Shown piece after piece: positions 42,330-57,020 of a stretch of 64,000 bases of DNA. Each line of letters starts with the position of its first letter. Position 1 is the first letter of the stretch. Both the position numbers and the translations under genes were made by a program. The stretch spans positions 18,709,814 through 18,773,813 of the forward strand of contig NC_087063.1 of NCBI RefSeq assembly GCF_963678635.1, given 5' to 3'. The notes under the pieces are model-generated. The model had not been told where the DNA came from and did not search any database. It saw only the letters and a program-made list of their open reading frames with translations. This DNA is from Symsagittifera roscoffensis. Taxonomy: Eukaryota > Xenacoelomorpha > Acoela > Convolutidae.

Positions 42330-42516
42330 CCACGCTGGGTCTGACGGAGACCGATATGAGAGAGTATGGACTGCTGGACTTCAGCTCCTACTCGAGGGAA
42401 CCCCTCAGGAAAGTGGGTCACGTGCACGCCAGGGGCAACTTGAATCGCATGTTCGGCAAATACCCATTCACTCGAGCTGTCTCGTCTTTCTGCGGAAATG
42501 GGACTCTTTCCTCCCA
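42330..42516 (+). pseudogene. Exon e4 copy of the glycosyltransferase-like gene (unit 2)
   Basis: Acceptor TTTCCACGCAG; 187 bp as in unit 1. Four base changes, two of them changing residues (Asp to Gly, Lys to Thr) near the start. Exons e1-e3 are absent from unit 2, so this is an orphan tail unless spliced to another transcript. Confidence 0.55.
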
Positions 42517-42978
42517 GTATGAGGCAAGAGCAGTTATGCTTCTATTCTTTCTTGGACTGCTACAGTACTTCAATCGGCATCGGATGAAATGAGAGTTTCT
42601 ATGGCGGGGCAGGGGGTTAGAAGAGAGAGGGATAATCATAAAAAATCTATCAAATATCTCGTCAGTATTTGCCAAAAATCTTCGTCACTAGATTGGCAAC
42701 ACTTATTTTCGGAAATCTACCAAAACAACAATTGATTTTAACTTATTTTTACAAAGATACGCAAGGATAAATAGTATGATTCAAAATAGTCAGTTAAGGT
42801 TTGTGCACGAAATGATTGCGCACAAAAAGATCAAAATTTTAGCACAGGCCATGGTGCGTACACGGGCTTGTGCGACGAGAGAAGTGCGGGGTGGGGGTGT
42901 TAGGTTGGTTGATAAAGGAGCAGAAAATTAATCCATCCGATTCTCTATTTAGGCTGAACTTGTTCAGTTCGGTGTGAG

Positions 42979-43186
42979 TCATCTCTCATCTGAGCCATGG
43001 TCCCCAGTGAACGAATACTGCCACTCCACCGCCATCAGAGCCACCCTGGACCACTTTGTGGAGAGGGGGTGTTGCAGCAGTAGCAGTAGTAGTAAAGGTT
43101 TTTCACAGTTCTCACAGTCAGCACAAGACCCCGATGGAAAAAGGAGAATGAAAAAGATAGGAAGAATGGCGGACCAAATAGAATAA
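42979..43186 (+). pseudogene. Candidate exon e5 copy (unit 2)
   Basis: Identical to 14,322-14,529. Orphaned for the same reason as the e4 copy. Confidence 0.4.
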
Positions 43187-46100
43187 ACTTGAGAGATAGA
43201 ACTTTTTTAACCATCCCCCTCCACCTATCGTATCTATACTAAAGAAGATCAACCCCTAAAAAGTCGTCAAAAACACTTTTCAATTTTCATTTTAAAAGTG
43301 ATTATAGAAACTTCTCCTGAAAAAAACTCCGTCAATTATTTCATAAGCGTCATTCAATCGAGAACACGATGCCTTTCAAATTGATAGTTTTCAAGGTAAC
43401 TAAAATTTCCTGTAAGAAGAAATTTAATTTTTAAGAGTTTTTTGCTTCAGGTTGATTTTTCAAACTAATTTAAAATAAAAGAAATCTATGCAAACTTGGA
43501 ACTATTAATTTCTCTTCAAAAGACTCGTGTAGCAGCGACACTTTTAAATTTTTTAACCAAAATTACAGTCGAGCCATGATTACAGTCGAGACATAAGTTG
43601 ATTACAAGCGAAGCATAGTCGAATCACAAATCAAGCTATATTTAAAAGGATTGGAAAATTCGATAGTTGGAGTTTAAAAGAGATCGTAGACAAAACACTA
43701 GGGCAACAAGAGATATGGGTTTTTGCGGAAGCCCATAGTAATTTCGAACTGCAGTTAGCAAGATTGAATTTAAGATTTAAAAAATAGAAGTTATCCGATA
43801 CCAACAACTCATTCGGTAGAAAACTGAGAAGCAAAACTTTTCTCGAAATTAGGAAATTTTTCCAATTTACTTATACTGCAATGAAGTCAACGCAATTAGG
43901 ACCTTTATTAGAGTAATAAATTGAATTCAATTTGAATTTTGATGTCGACATTTGAAATTATATTTTCATCTATCCGTTTTTTAGAAACAGTACACCAAGA
44001 ATGATATACGGGTTAATCAACCCTTCAAGTAGCATTCCTCCAGGTCACCTAAACTACAATAAACAAAATAAACAACACTTAGAAAAAACCCGATAATAAG
44101 AAACAGAACTTATTCTTTCATTATCGCTAACATAAAACTCACAAACGTTTTTGATAAAAAGAATTGAATTCATTTTCAGTAATGGAATTGAGGTCTTTGA
44201 AAATCATATTGTTATCGACCAACAAATTATGCGTTTTTTATTCATTTATTGAAACCAAGTTTTTTATTTTCGTAGTTTTGACAGCAGCTAAAATTAATAA
44301 TTACCCTTTCAAGTTTGCTCTAATTTTCTTGCAGTTATAGGTCTGTCCAAATGCAGTGGAACTAAAGGTGATTCCTTTATTTATTGTATGAATGCTTCTT
44401 AGAAAATTTTGAGCAATGCACACCCTTTTCAATGCTCTTGGTAAAACGTTGCACTAGGAGTGGGTTGATGACTGGAGCACACAGTTTGATCACATCAATT
44501 ATTTTGTTTTGTTTTATCATTCTTTTTTATTTTTTGTTTTCGTTTCATCAGCTTGTTTTTGTGTTTTTAAAGTACCAATGAATTGCTCAAGCACCACTAC
44601 TTCAGTCGGATATAACTCAGGTCTGTTTAAACAGAAAAATTACCAAGTTAATCAGGTGCCAAGTCAGTTTCTTGCTCTTTTTGTTTTCCACCAATTTTAT
44701 TGAAAATTTGAAACAGTTTTTTGCTATCTCGACATTTTGAGATTAGGTTAACGAAAATTTTTATATTGCAATCCCTTACCTTTTTGTCATTTTATTTCAA
44801 GTTTTTGGATTTCAAAATATTATTAAAAAAATTGATTGTATTTAAGAACTGCTAAAAAAAATTCGATAATTACACAATTATTTCACATAAGCATCGGTTC
44901 AACATCTTTATTTAAAACACAACAACGTAAAGGTGCAAAACTATCAAACACAGTATGAAAATACTCCGAAATTCAACAGCAGGAGGAATAGGATAATGGC
45001 ACGTTGTGCAGCTTTTGTTGTAACAAAAATTGAAATTTTGAAACTTTATTTGATTTTTCTAAAGCCTCTACATAATGTATCTGCATGCAATTCTCAACGG
45101 GTTTCTTCAAAAAAATGGCCTAATTAAAATGACAGTCAGAAGAGCCCAATGTTCTCAATATTTCACTTCAGAGTGTGAACATCAACTTACTGGTCGAAGC
45201 GCATAGTCTAAGTAGATTTTAGTGTTAGCTGTAACTCTTGTTGCTTCACTATTTTGAACTATCAAATGGAAGTTAGCTATTGTCTCAAAACAGTCGTTTT
45301 TGTTGTTTCGCTTCTCTCGCTGCATTCAAATTAATAAACTCTGATGTTTGAAACCTCGCTGTTCAAAGTTTGCCATTCGATGTTTTCAGGTCGTTCAAGA
45401 ATTAAGCCAATTAACCAAAAAAATACAATAAATTTCAACCCTAGTGGACGGTGGTTAAGTAAAAATCTGATATTTCACTTCTTCTCACGACATAAGCCAA
45501 CATCAAGGACTCATCGAGACAAAGGAAGATATCAAATTCTTTTCTTCCTTGTCTCAATTCTGATTGGTTAATACAGTGTCTGAATACTCGGTTGTCTAAA
45601 TACAGACCGCACTCCAGAATAGTTCTTGAATTGATGAGTAAAGGGTTTTGCCTCGCAAACACTTAGCATCTTTAGTATCGACTAGATTATGTCTAAGAAA
45701 ATCGCTATTTCGATTCTCAATTAGCTTTTGCCGAACACAATTATAAGTAGCTGTAAACATACCCAAACACGTACAGCAATCAAAAAGCTACGAATATTTC
45801 TTTGCCAGACTAGCCTCTATATAGACCAATTCCTTATCTACTGGGTCAACACATTTTCAGAAATTGTCGGCCATTAACCCTGTTATTTTGTTAGAAGGTA
45901 AGCAAACTTTCCTATTACAGCAGTTCTCTGGATCCTACTCACGGCATTCAAGTGTTGGTACGACTTCAAGTCTTACTCATTACGTCCAGTCTCCAAATAT
46001 TGCTGATGAAATCCAAGATAACCCGAACAAATTTGCGATGTAACTTGGGTAGTTTTTGAATAATCTTTCGACAACAAATATCATTTAAATCACTAACTTT

Positions 46101-47710
46101 TGAGTCCAGAATAATAATTCGATTCGTAAAGTTCAAAATATTTCAGTCTTTTTCCTTAAGGCATCTTCTCAATTTTCCAAATAACGCCCCTGTTATAGAA
46201 TCAATAGATTTTTGATCTTTCTTGCGTTAGTTGAAAGCGTAAGGCGAGAGAATTTGTGCTTGCCTATCGATGGAAGTCCAAACATGGAGCCATTCCTGGA
46301 GCCACGCCTGCAGGCGGAAAAACTATGTAAAAGTCTTGCAAAGATTCCCCTGGACTTCCTGGATTGGTATAAGAGTCCAGTGCTAGTTTTCTTAATTTTT
46401 TTCTGGGAATGCGGCCTAGCGTGCCAGTTTTTTGGCGAAAAATTAAAAAGGCTGAGGCCAACAAACCTGCTTGAAGTAGCTACAATTTTTTCGCGCTCTG
46501 CCCAACAGATAGCTAGAGAAAGTATCAGGATTGTTTTTGTACAATGACAAAATCTATCAACTTCTGGATAGCTACCAAAGCAAGAGGAAAAATGATTCAC
46601 AACATCATAAAACGAAAACTTGAAAACAAAATGAAACATTCGAAATCATCTACGAACCGAAAAAAAATCAAAAGAACATGCAGATGTGCAATCTAATTAT
46701 CAAGACAATTACATAGTATTAATTTTTTACTAAAACATGTATATAATGTTAATTACAGAGAAGCGAAGCAGCGCTTGCCACCACGTGGCATGCAACGAAA
46801 ACGTAACATTGGAAGCTTGAAAGCTACCAAAAGGAAATTGAGATGAAAAAAAAAAACAGTCAATTTGAAGAAAAACGACGTCTCGGTAGTTTATAATGAT
46901 AAATGTAGATTGAAAACAGCAATTGTCGGAAACAAAACTCAGATGATGTCTGCCAGGAAGTACATGACTGTCCTTGTGTTTTTAAGTTCCTGGCAGATTG
47001 TCTAACTTTTCCTCTGGCTAAGTAATCCGGGAACGCATTGTTTGGCCTAAAAAGCTTGCCTCAGACCGAGGTAGACTTAATTGGTTTGTTTTAAGCTGCC
47101 AACTTGAGTTGGTAGCATACAAATAGCACGCTTTTGGCATCACTTTAAATTATTTTAAAGCACAATTTTGTTACAAAAGTCAAACCATTTTTGTTTTGAT
47201 TGAGAAAACTAAATGGAACCACGTTTTGAATGACCAATGTTTCGTACTTGGGGTTTAATGCATTCAGTAACTCCTGTTCCCATTTCAATAACAACGGCTT
47301 GATGCAAAATATCTGTAAGCTCTTCTTGCTCCAAAAAAAACGAAATCAGCCTAAACATTGCGCTGAAAATTGAAGAAACACGTTGTGGTAAAACAAATAA
47401 TTTATAGGTATCTACACCAAAATCACGGGTATCATAAATTTTTGAGTCAACATCGATTTTTGAAACAACTTGTAAATAATGAGAGCAGCTTAAAAAATTT
47501 TCATCAATAAATGTAAAAAAAAGAACGTAATCTTAGACAATTAACGCTCATAAAAAAAGCCCAGTAGTCTGGTGATATCAGTGGGATTTTTTTTTCGTTC
47601 TAAACGTTAAAATTATTCTTGGTGCAATAGTCGTATAGGTGAATAAAAAACCGACTTTGTGCTTGCCGTCAAAAAAATTTCCCATCGTTTAACAACATGA
47701 GTCCAGCTTT
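43187..47710. other. 4.5-kb stretch without recognised genes (unit 2)
   Basis: Identical to 14,530-19,053; same small hairpins and unsupported ORFs. Confidence 0.5.
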
Positions 47711-50700
47711 TGTAGAAAAAAAATAATTATAATAGTTTATCTTGCAAGATCTTGCAAGGTAACCTTCATTGCTCGACTATGGGAGTTTATTTGATTTGTT
47801 TTCAGTAGCAGTTGTATGTCACGTCAAAATTGGCTAAATGATGGGCGTTTACCATCATAAGGTTATTTTTCTACAACTAGATTCAGACGAAAATGGTCTC
47901 AAACAAAACTAAAGATTAGATGGTTCAAAATTCTTACGACGAAAATGGTTTTAAACAAAACTAAAGATTAGATGGCTCAAAATTACTTTCAGAAAAGCAA
48001 TGAACTCAATATTTTTGTTTTTCTGAAACAGAGTTTTTTTCTTTGATACATTTCGATTCTAAGTTCGAATAACCAAAATATTAAGCATGTTCAATATCAT
48101 GAAATTGGGTTGTATGGCAGTTTTTTTTTTTATATAGATTTTAATAACCTAATTCGAATAACCAAAATATTAAGCATGTTCAATATCATGAAATTGGGTT
48201 GTATGGCAGTTTTTTTTATATAGATTTTAAAAATAATAAAACCTTCTTAAAAAAATTGTCGAACAAGCAAAAACATATTTTAAAATCAGAGTTAGCGCAA
48301 ATCTACAGCAGCTTTACACTAGTTTGGTAGAGAGAACTTTCCAAATGTTTTTCTTTATACCAACAGGAGTTTTCTAAAAAAAATATTAATACGGGGCTAA
48401 CGTTTTTTCTGAAGAAGCGCACATTTGGTTTAGTGTGTAGATGGCCATGGAATCCGGAGACAACGCTTGTTAGTTTTTTTCCGGAACCTACAAGCTCTTT
48501 GTGACATAAAATGTATCAGCACATTTGTCGTGTCGCAGATTTTGCAACGAAAAAACATAGCAATTCGTTTTTATTAGAATCTGCAATTCGTAATTGGATT
48601 CCGCATATGTACGCGAGATCTGCGCTAATTTGTGGTCACAGTTTGAAAATGCGCATTCCGATTACAAAAAAATTGGGATTTTGCCTATGAAATGTAGGTT
48701 TGACGACAACTCAAGCCACTGAATACATAAGTATTTAATTTCTTATGATTTTGAAGTATTGCAAATACTACATGGGTATAAAAACCATTGTTTTAATTGT
48801 TTACAAAAAATTAGAGTGGACTATTTCCCACTTTTAATTTGTCAACCCTTTAAATGCTAGACCGGCTTTTCTATTTCTGCAAAGGTTGAATTCCTTTTAA
48901 AATATTCAATATTTTTTCACAGACTATTTTGTCGGATATCAAAGAAAAAGTGTGTCGCCAGAAAAGCTGACCGGTTAAAATATTCTGCTTTGAAAACAGA
49001 CATTAGAGCGATAAGCACACGGTCTTTGGAGCCTAACAAAGACACAAAAAACAACAAAACACCTACAAATATGAGACGGATTGAAAAATGGCTTTTTAAT
49101 TTAAAAACTTCAAAGATAAGACAACTGAAAACTTTCCAAACACCTGAAAGATGAAATATAAAAACATATCGGATGAAACAAAGTCTATGAAGATTCGAAT
49201 TAGACTAAGGTATTTTGAAGCATTCATGCCTTAAAATTGAACCTGTCTAAAATATTCAGAATTTTTAATTCCACTCTCACTTCCACTCGCTCAGTCGAGT
49301 TAACATTTTCCGGAATAATTTTATTTCTTCCTTTTGTTTCTAATTATTTTATAGTTTTATTACGATACAATCTTAGATTTTTTTATAAGTTCCCGAAAAA
49401 AAAACGCAGCAGCACGGATCTAAACGAATTGATGACTCAATACTCTCAGAAGCATTAGGTGGACAAATCAAATCAACCAGCAATCTACACTACAGGCAAA
49501 CGAAGTGTTAGTTTAGATGTAAAAACTAGGCGTTGACTCCATCCCTATTGGTACTAAAGACAGTTGTTCAATAATTGATTGAATCAATTATATTTAACTA
49601 TCCATCACATGAATTCATACTTTTTTCTAACTAAATTTTTAAACTATAACTGTTGTCAAGAAATTTGACGAATTACAGAGAGACTTATATCTTAAGATCT
49701 ATTACTAAGCATTCAACCAGCAATGAACGCTTACTAAAATTTCCACAAACTATTCTCGATTTCGCAAAATTTGTTCCGAATTTTACAAAGATTTTACTTT
49801 TTGGAGCAATTTGGAGCAATGAAAAAATAATTACCAATTGTATGTGGATTCACAACAGCAAAAAGATCAAGGATTCCACGTTAAAGGCATTTTCAGCCTG
49901 CTGTGGAGTCCGCTACAATTCACAAATACACGGCTGGCCTTTTAATGATTTTTTTTCGAATCCCAATCATAAATGCAAGTTCTAATAAGATATCACACTC
50001 GATCTTCAGACAATTTTTTTAGGTAGCTGAAATCAAGTAGAAAACAAAACTCTTTATCAAAATTTGCAAGCTTGTCGTGAAGCGACCTTCGGTACTTCGT
50101 TATTTACTTGTTTTTTTGCAGTCTCACTGCAGATTGATGTTAATTATATTAACCGAGGTCATTGTGCTAATCTATACATAATACCACGCAGAGCGTGTTC
50201 ATTCTCTTTCGATATGTATATGTTTGCTAGATAACCTTTATTCAACTTAAACTCATGTTCATTCAGGATAAACTTCCTATTCGAAGTATTTATTCGAAAC
50301 CAAGCAATAAAGTGATTCAAGTAACAAATTATTCAACTCTAAAACAATTTACTTCTTGTTCAAACAACCAAGTTTTCATTCTAAAACCTCGGCAATTCTC
50401 ATGGCGCAGCCAGCAGGATCAAATTAACACAACCACTTGGCGCTAAACAAACTATTACCGGACCCACTATTATCGACTTGAATGCTACTATCACTCAACC
50501 TGACCCTCAGACTATACTTAACTCAACTGCCGAGCAGGCCGATTTCATGACATTCTTGGAGTCTTTTCCGATAAGTTCTCCGAACTTTTGCCGGTCCAGT
50601 CCAAAGCCACCAATACGACCTCGTCAACTGAACCGCATCTCTCGATTGGATCAAATAAGCCAACGAAACCGTACCCGTGAACGGGCTGCTAAAACCCGTT

Positions 50701-51918
50701 TTGTTGCCACCAGGATTACAATTCGAAAAGATGGTCACACCCATCTATTGGAGGCGGTGTCGCCTATCGAAGCCAGGAAAAGTTAATACGGCTGCAAAGA
50801 TTGGAAATTTTGCTGTCAATGGGGGCAAACCTCTTCTTTCCTCGTGAAAGAAGGAAATCGTGGGACTGCCTGGCCTCTTCGATGCAGACCTTTTGGCGGA
50901 ATTAACAGAGGAGGATCGTTTTCTTGGCCCTACGAAGCGAGCTATTATGAACAAGGACATCACATCTTTCAACAAGCTTGGTTCATATATGGCCCAATTC
51001 TGGCCTAACGCAGCTGTGATTAATAACTGTGTAGTTATCGAAAATAAATTGGCCATACCCGAACCTCTTCAAAAAGCCGTGCTTCACCCGGGACAAGAGG
51101 CCATGATGGCGGCCTCTGAATACCCGTGGTGGCCGTTCATGAACCACCAGATCATTGATACGTGCGAGAAATGCCGTGAATGCACCTTGTTTTGTAAGAA
51201 TCTTAAGCCCGCGTCAACTTTTAATACTGCGCAACCTTTGCCTGCTCTGTCTGGACCTAATCAGGAATTACAACTAGTTTTTGCTGGTCCTATACTTGAT
51301 GATAAGGGGTCTAAGATCTTTATTTTAGTAGCAATCGATCGGTTCTCTAAGTTTCCTTTGGTTCTTATTTCTAAAACTACTGGGAATAAGAAGGTTACTA
51401 AATTCCTTGATTCTAACATTCGTATCCACGGTCTACCTCACCCTATCAGAAGGGATCACGGTTCAGGTTTTAAAAATAATTTGGTGCAAGAGTTTTGCTG
51501 TTGCAGAGGTATTAAACATGTCCTCTCGCCGGTCGGAGATCATAGAGGTAGTGGTTTGGTTGAACGAACGATTCAGACAATCAAGAGAAAACTGGGTGTT
51601 GCAAAACTCGATCCTAATTTCAAAAATTTTAAGGAAACGATTCAACAAATACTTTAGGATATTCGCAAGAGTAATCATTCGGTGCTTAAGAAATCACATT
51701 TTGAATTGCATTTTGGTCGTAAACCTAATACAGAATGGTCTCAGGCGCGTAATAATGTTGTTAAATCTGATACTTCAGCCGAAGGACTGGAGCGCAACCT
51801 CCTTACGCCAGACCAGATTGCCAGCCAGGATTACAGCAGAGACAGGGCAAAAGTTGTTCCTCGCGGCAGCACTAGTCCAACAGTTCCTCCCCGCTTCAAA
51901 CCTTTGTTCTCGCTGGAC
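47711..51918 (+). repeat. Block A (unit 2)
   Basis: Identical to 19,054-23,261, including the palindromes and the LTR-like region. Confidence 0.8.
50073..50401 (+). repeat. Gypsy 5' LTR in block A (unit 2)
   Basis: Same as 21,416-21,744; primer-site candidate at 50,402-50,420. Confidence 0.75.
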
Positions 51919-51942
51919 TTTTTTCTTCGTTCTAAACGGTAA
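50421..51942 (+). pseudogene. Damaged Gypsy integrase region, block A (unit 2)
   Basis: Same lesions as in unit 1: Asp to Val at the first catalytic position (51,276-51,278), the 18-bp loss in the zinc-binding motif, and TAG at 51,655-51,657. Confidence 0.7.
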
Positions 51943-52950
51943 ATTTTTTCTTGGTGCAATGGTCGTATAGGTGAATAAAAAACCGACTTTGTGCTTGCCG
52001 TCAAACAAATTTCCCATCGTTTAACAAACCAATGACTATTGAGAATGCAGCCTTGCCGAATCAGTTAGAAGTAGTCATCCAAACGAAAAAAAAATTCTTT
52101 CAGTTACCCAAACTACTTTATTCCAACGATGCATTTTTTCTCGTTACATTTCATCAACAGACTTAATTTCTATTTGAACGAGATTCATTTTTTGGATTTC
52201 TTCGACTTGCTTAAAAATTTAAATCTTTGAAGGAGCTTATCTTGCAAGGTCTTACAAAAACAGTGCAAGATTTTAAAATACATGAATAGTCTTCAAGCGA
52301 ATCTTGCAAGATGCTGGCAAGATCTTGCAAGATAACTGCGATTGGTCAAATATGGCTCTAGTTGATCAAAGATGGTTATCTTGCAAGATCTTGCCAGAAG
52401 CTTGCAAGATAACCTCCTTTAAAGATAAAGTTTTCAAGCAAGATCTTAAAAGACATGGTTTTAAATAGAAAAAAAAACAAATTTACACGCCAAAACAACC
52501 TATAACATTTGTGTTGAAAGTGTAGTCGAATTATTTTTTTGAAAATTAAGCAAATCAACAAAAAAGAAAAAGGGAAAATTATAACCGCAGAAAGTAAGAA
52601 CATAATTGTTTCTCATGTTTATGTGAACGCAATATACAAAATATCTCAAGCTAATTGATTAAAGTTTTGACAAAATAGACAACAAAGAATTAAACTTTAA
52701 TCCCACTAGTCTTGCAAAATTAGATGAAACTTTCCAAAAAAAAAATAAAAATATTTATGTTTTTGGAAATCTTTAATCTTACACAACCGGAAAATTTTTA
52801 CATAACGAAAGCAAAAAAAAGCACGTATTTGGGTTTTTTTTATATTTTGGTCACCTCAATTTTTTTATCCAAAACAAAACTCGGAATTCTTTGTGACCAT
52901 AATTGATCTGGATCTCTATGGTGTTTTTTTCTAGTGCTCAGAATAATTTT
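51919..52950. other. Spacer with CTTGCAAG inverted repeats (unit 2)
   Basis: Identical to 23,262-24,293; inverted arms at 52,298-52,336 and 52,374-52,414. Confidence 0.6.
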
Positions 52951-55900
52951 TTGTAGAAAAAAAAATAATTATAATAGTTTATCTTGCAAGATCTTGCAAG
53001 GTAACCTTCATTGCTCGACTATGGGAATTTATTTGATTTGTTTTCAGTAGCAGTTGTATGTCACGTCAAAACTGGCTAAATGGAGGGCGTTTACCATCAT
53101 CGAAAATGGTCTTAAACAAAACTAAAGATTAGATGGTTCAAAATTCTTACGACGAAAATGGTTTTAAACAAAACTAAAGATTAGATGGCTCAAAATTACT
53201 TTCAGAAAAGCAATGAACTCAATATTTTTGTTTTTTTCTGAAACAGAGTTTTTTTCTTTGATACATTTCGATTCTAAGTTTAAATAACCAAAATATTAAG
53301 CATGTTCAATTTCATGAAATTGGGTTGTATGGCAGTTTTTTATTTTAATTATATAGATTTTAAAAATAAAAAAACCTTCTTAAAAAAATTGTCGAACAAG
53401 CAAAAACATATTTTAAAATCAGAGTTAGCGCAAATCTACAGCAGCTTTACACTAGTTTGGTAGAGAGAACTTTCCAAATGTTTTTCTTTATACCAACAGG
53501 AGTTTTCTAAAAAATATTAATACGGGGCTAACGTTTTTTCTGAAGAAGCGCACATTTGGTTTAGTGTGTAGATGGCCATGGAATCCGGAGACAACGCTTG
53601 TTAGTTTTTTTCCGGAACCTACAAGCTCTTTGTGACATAAAATGTATCAGCACATTTGTCGTGTCGCAGATTTTGCAACGAAAAAACATAGCAATTCGTT
53701 TTTATTAGAATCTGCAATTCGTAATTGGATTCCGCATATGTACGCGAGATCTGCGCTAATTTGTGGTCACAGTTTGAAAATGCGCATTCCGATTACAAAA
53801 AAATTGGGATTTTGCCTATGAAATGTAGGTTTGACGACAACTCAAGCCACTGAATACATAAGTATTTAATTTCTTATGATTTTGAAGTATTGCAAATACT
53901 ACATGGGTATAAAAACCATTGTTTTAATTGTTTACAAAAAATTAGAGTGGACTATTTCCCACTTTTAATTTGTCAACCCTTTAAATGCTAGACCGGCTTT
54001 TCTATTTCTGCAAAGGTTGAATTCCTTTTAAAATATTCAATATTTTTTCACAGACTATTTTGTCGGATATCAAAGAAAAAGTGTGTCGCCAGAAAAGCTG
54101 ACCGGTTAAAATATTCTGCTTTGAAAACAGACATTAGAGCGATAAGCAAAGACACAAAAAACAACAAAACACCTGCAAATATGAGACGGAATGAAAAATG
54201 GCTTTTTGATTTAAAAACTTCAAAGATGAGACAACTGAAAACTTTCCAAACACCTGAAAGATGAAATATAAAAACATATCGGATGAAACAAAATCTATGA
54301 AGAGTAGAATTAGAATAAGGTCTTTTGAAGCATTCAAGCCTTAAAATTGAACCTGTTTAAAATCTTCAGAATTTTTAATTCTACTCTCACTTCCACTCGC
54401 TCAGTCGAGTTAACATTTTCCGGAATAGTTTTATTTCTTCCTTTTATTTCTATTTATTTTCGAGTTTTATTACGATACAATCTTAGATTTTTTATAAGTT
54501 CCCGAAAAAAAACGCAGCAGCACGGATCTAAACGAACTGATGACCCAATACTCTCAGAAGCATTAGGTGGACAAATCAAATCAATCAGCAATCTACACTA
54601 CAGGCAAACGAAGTGTTAGTTTAGATGTAAAAACTAGGCATTGACTCCATCCCTATTGGTACTAAAGACAGTTGTTCAATAATTGATTGAATCAATTATA
54701 TATAACTATCCATCACATCAATTCATACTTTTTTCTAACTAAATTTTTAAACTATAACTGTTGTCAAGAAATTTGAAGAATTACAGAGAGACTTATAACT
54801 TAAGATCTATTACTAAGCATTCAACCAGCAATGAACGCTTACTAAAATTTACACAAAACTTTTCTCGATTTCGCAAAATTTGTTCCCAATTTTACAAAGA
54901 TTTTACTTTTTGGAGCATTTTGGAGCAATGAAAAAATAATTACCAATTGTATGTGGATTCACAACAGCAAAAAGATCAAGGACTCCACGTTAAAGCATTT
55001 TCAGCCTGCTGTGGAGTCCGCTACAATTCACAAATACACGGCTGGCCTTTTAATGATTTTTTTCGAATCCCAATCAAAAATGCAAGTTCTAATAGGATAT
55101 CACACTCGATCTTCGGACATTTTTTTAGGTAACTGAAGTCAAGTAGAAAATAAAACTCTTTATCAATATTTGCAAGCTTGTCGTGAAGCGACCTTCGGTA
55201 CCTCGTTATTTACTTGTTTTTTTGCAGTCTCACTGCAGATTGATGTTAATTATATTAACCGAGGTCATTGTGCTAATCTATACATAATACCACGCAGAGC
55301 GTGTTCATTCTCTTTCGATATCTATATTGTTTGCTAGATAACTTTTATTCAACTTAAACTCATGTTCATTCAGGTTAAACTTCCTATTCCAAGTATTTAT
55401 TCGAAACCAAGCAATACAGTGATTCAAGTAACAAATTATTCAACTCTAAAACAATTTACTTCTTGTTCAAACAACCAAGTTTTCATTCTAAAACCTCGGC
55501 AATTCTCATGGCGAAGCCAGCAGGATCAAATTAACACAACCACCTGGCGCTAAACAAACTATTACCGGACCCACTATTATCGACTTGAATGCTACTATCA
55601 CTCAACCTGACCCTCAAACTATACTTAACTCAACTGCCGAGCAGGCCGATTTACTGACATTCGTGGAGTCTTTTCCGATAAGATCTTCGAACTTTCGCCG
55701 ATCCAGTCCAAAGCCAACAATACGATCTCGTCAACTGAACCGCATCTCTCGATTGGATCAAATACGCCAACGAAACCGTACCCGTGAACGGGCTGCTAAA
55801 ACCCGTTTTGTTGCCACCAGGATTACAATTCGAAAAGATGGTCACACCCATCTATTGGAGGCGGTGTCGCCTATCGAAGCCAGGAAAAGTTAATACGGCT

Positions 55901-57020
55901 GCAAAGATTGAAAATTTCGCTGTCAATGGGGGCAAACCTCTTCTTTCCTCGTCAAAGAAGGAAATCGTGGGACTGCCTGGCCTCTTCGATGCAGACCTTT
56001 TGGCGGAATTAACAGAGGAGGATCGTTTTCTTGGCCCTATGAAGCGAGCTATCATAAACAAGGACATCACATCTTTCAACAAGCTTGGTTCATATATGGC
56101 CCAATTCTGGCCTAACGCAGCTGTGGTTACTAACTGTGTAGTTATCGAAAATAAATTGGCCATACCCGAACCTCTTCGACAAGCCGTGCTCACTCGTCTT
56201 CACCGATCTCACCCGGGACAAGAGGCCATGATGGCGGCCTCTGAATACCCGTGGTGGCCGTTCATGAACCGCCAGATCATTGATACGTGCGAGAAATGCC
56301 GTGAATGCACCTTGTTTTGTAAGAATCTTAAGCCCGCGTCAACTTTTAATACTGCGCAACCTTTGCCTGCTCTGTCTGGACCTAATCAGGAATTACAACT
56401 AGATTTTGCTGGTCCTATACTTGATGATAAGGGGGTCTAAGATCTTTCTTTTAGTAGCAATCGATCGGTTCTCTAAGTTTCCTTCGGTTCTTATTTCTAA
56501 AAGTACTGGGGCTAAGAAGGTTACTAAATTCCTTGATTCTAACATTCGTATCCATGGTCTACCTCACCCTATCAGAAGGGATCACGGTTCAGGTTTCAAA
56601 AATAACTTGGTGCAAGAGTTTTGCTCTTGCAGAGGTATTAAACATGTCCTCTCGCCGGTCGGAGATCATAGAGGCAGTGGTTTGGTTGAACGAACGATTC
56701 AGACAATCAAGAGAAAACTGGGTGTTGCAAAACTCGATCCTAATTTCAAAAACTTTAAGGAAACGATTCAACAAATACTTTAGGATATTCGCAAGAGTAA
56801 TCATTCGGTGCTTAAGAAATCACCTTTTGAATTGCATTTTGGTCTCAGGCGCGTAATAATGTTGTTAAATCTGATAGTTCAGCCCAAGGACTGGAGCGCA
56901 ACCTCCTTACGCCAGACCAGATTGCCAGCCAGGATTACAGCAGAGACAGGGCAAAAGTTGTTCCTCGCGGCAGCACTAGTCCAACAGTTCCTCCCCGCTT
57001 CAAACCTTTGTTCTCGGTGG
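52951..57020 (+). repeat. Block B (unit 2)
   Basis: Identical to 24,294-28,363. Confidence 0.8.
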
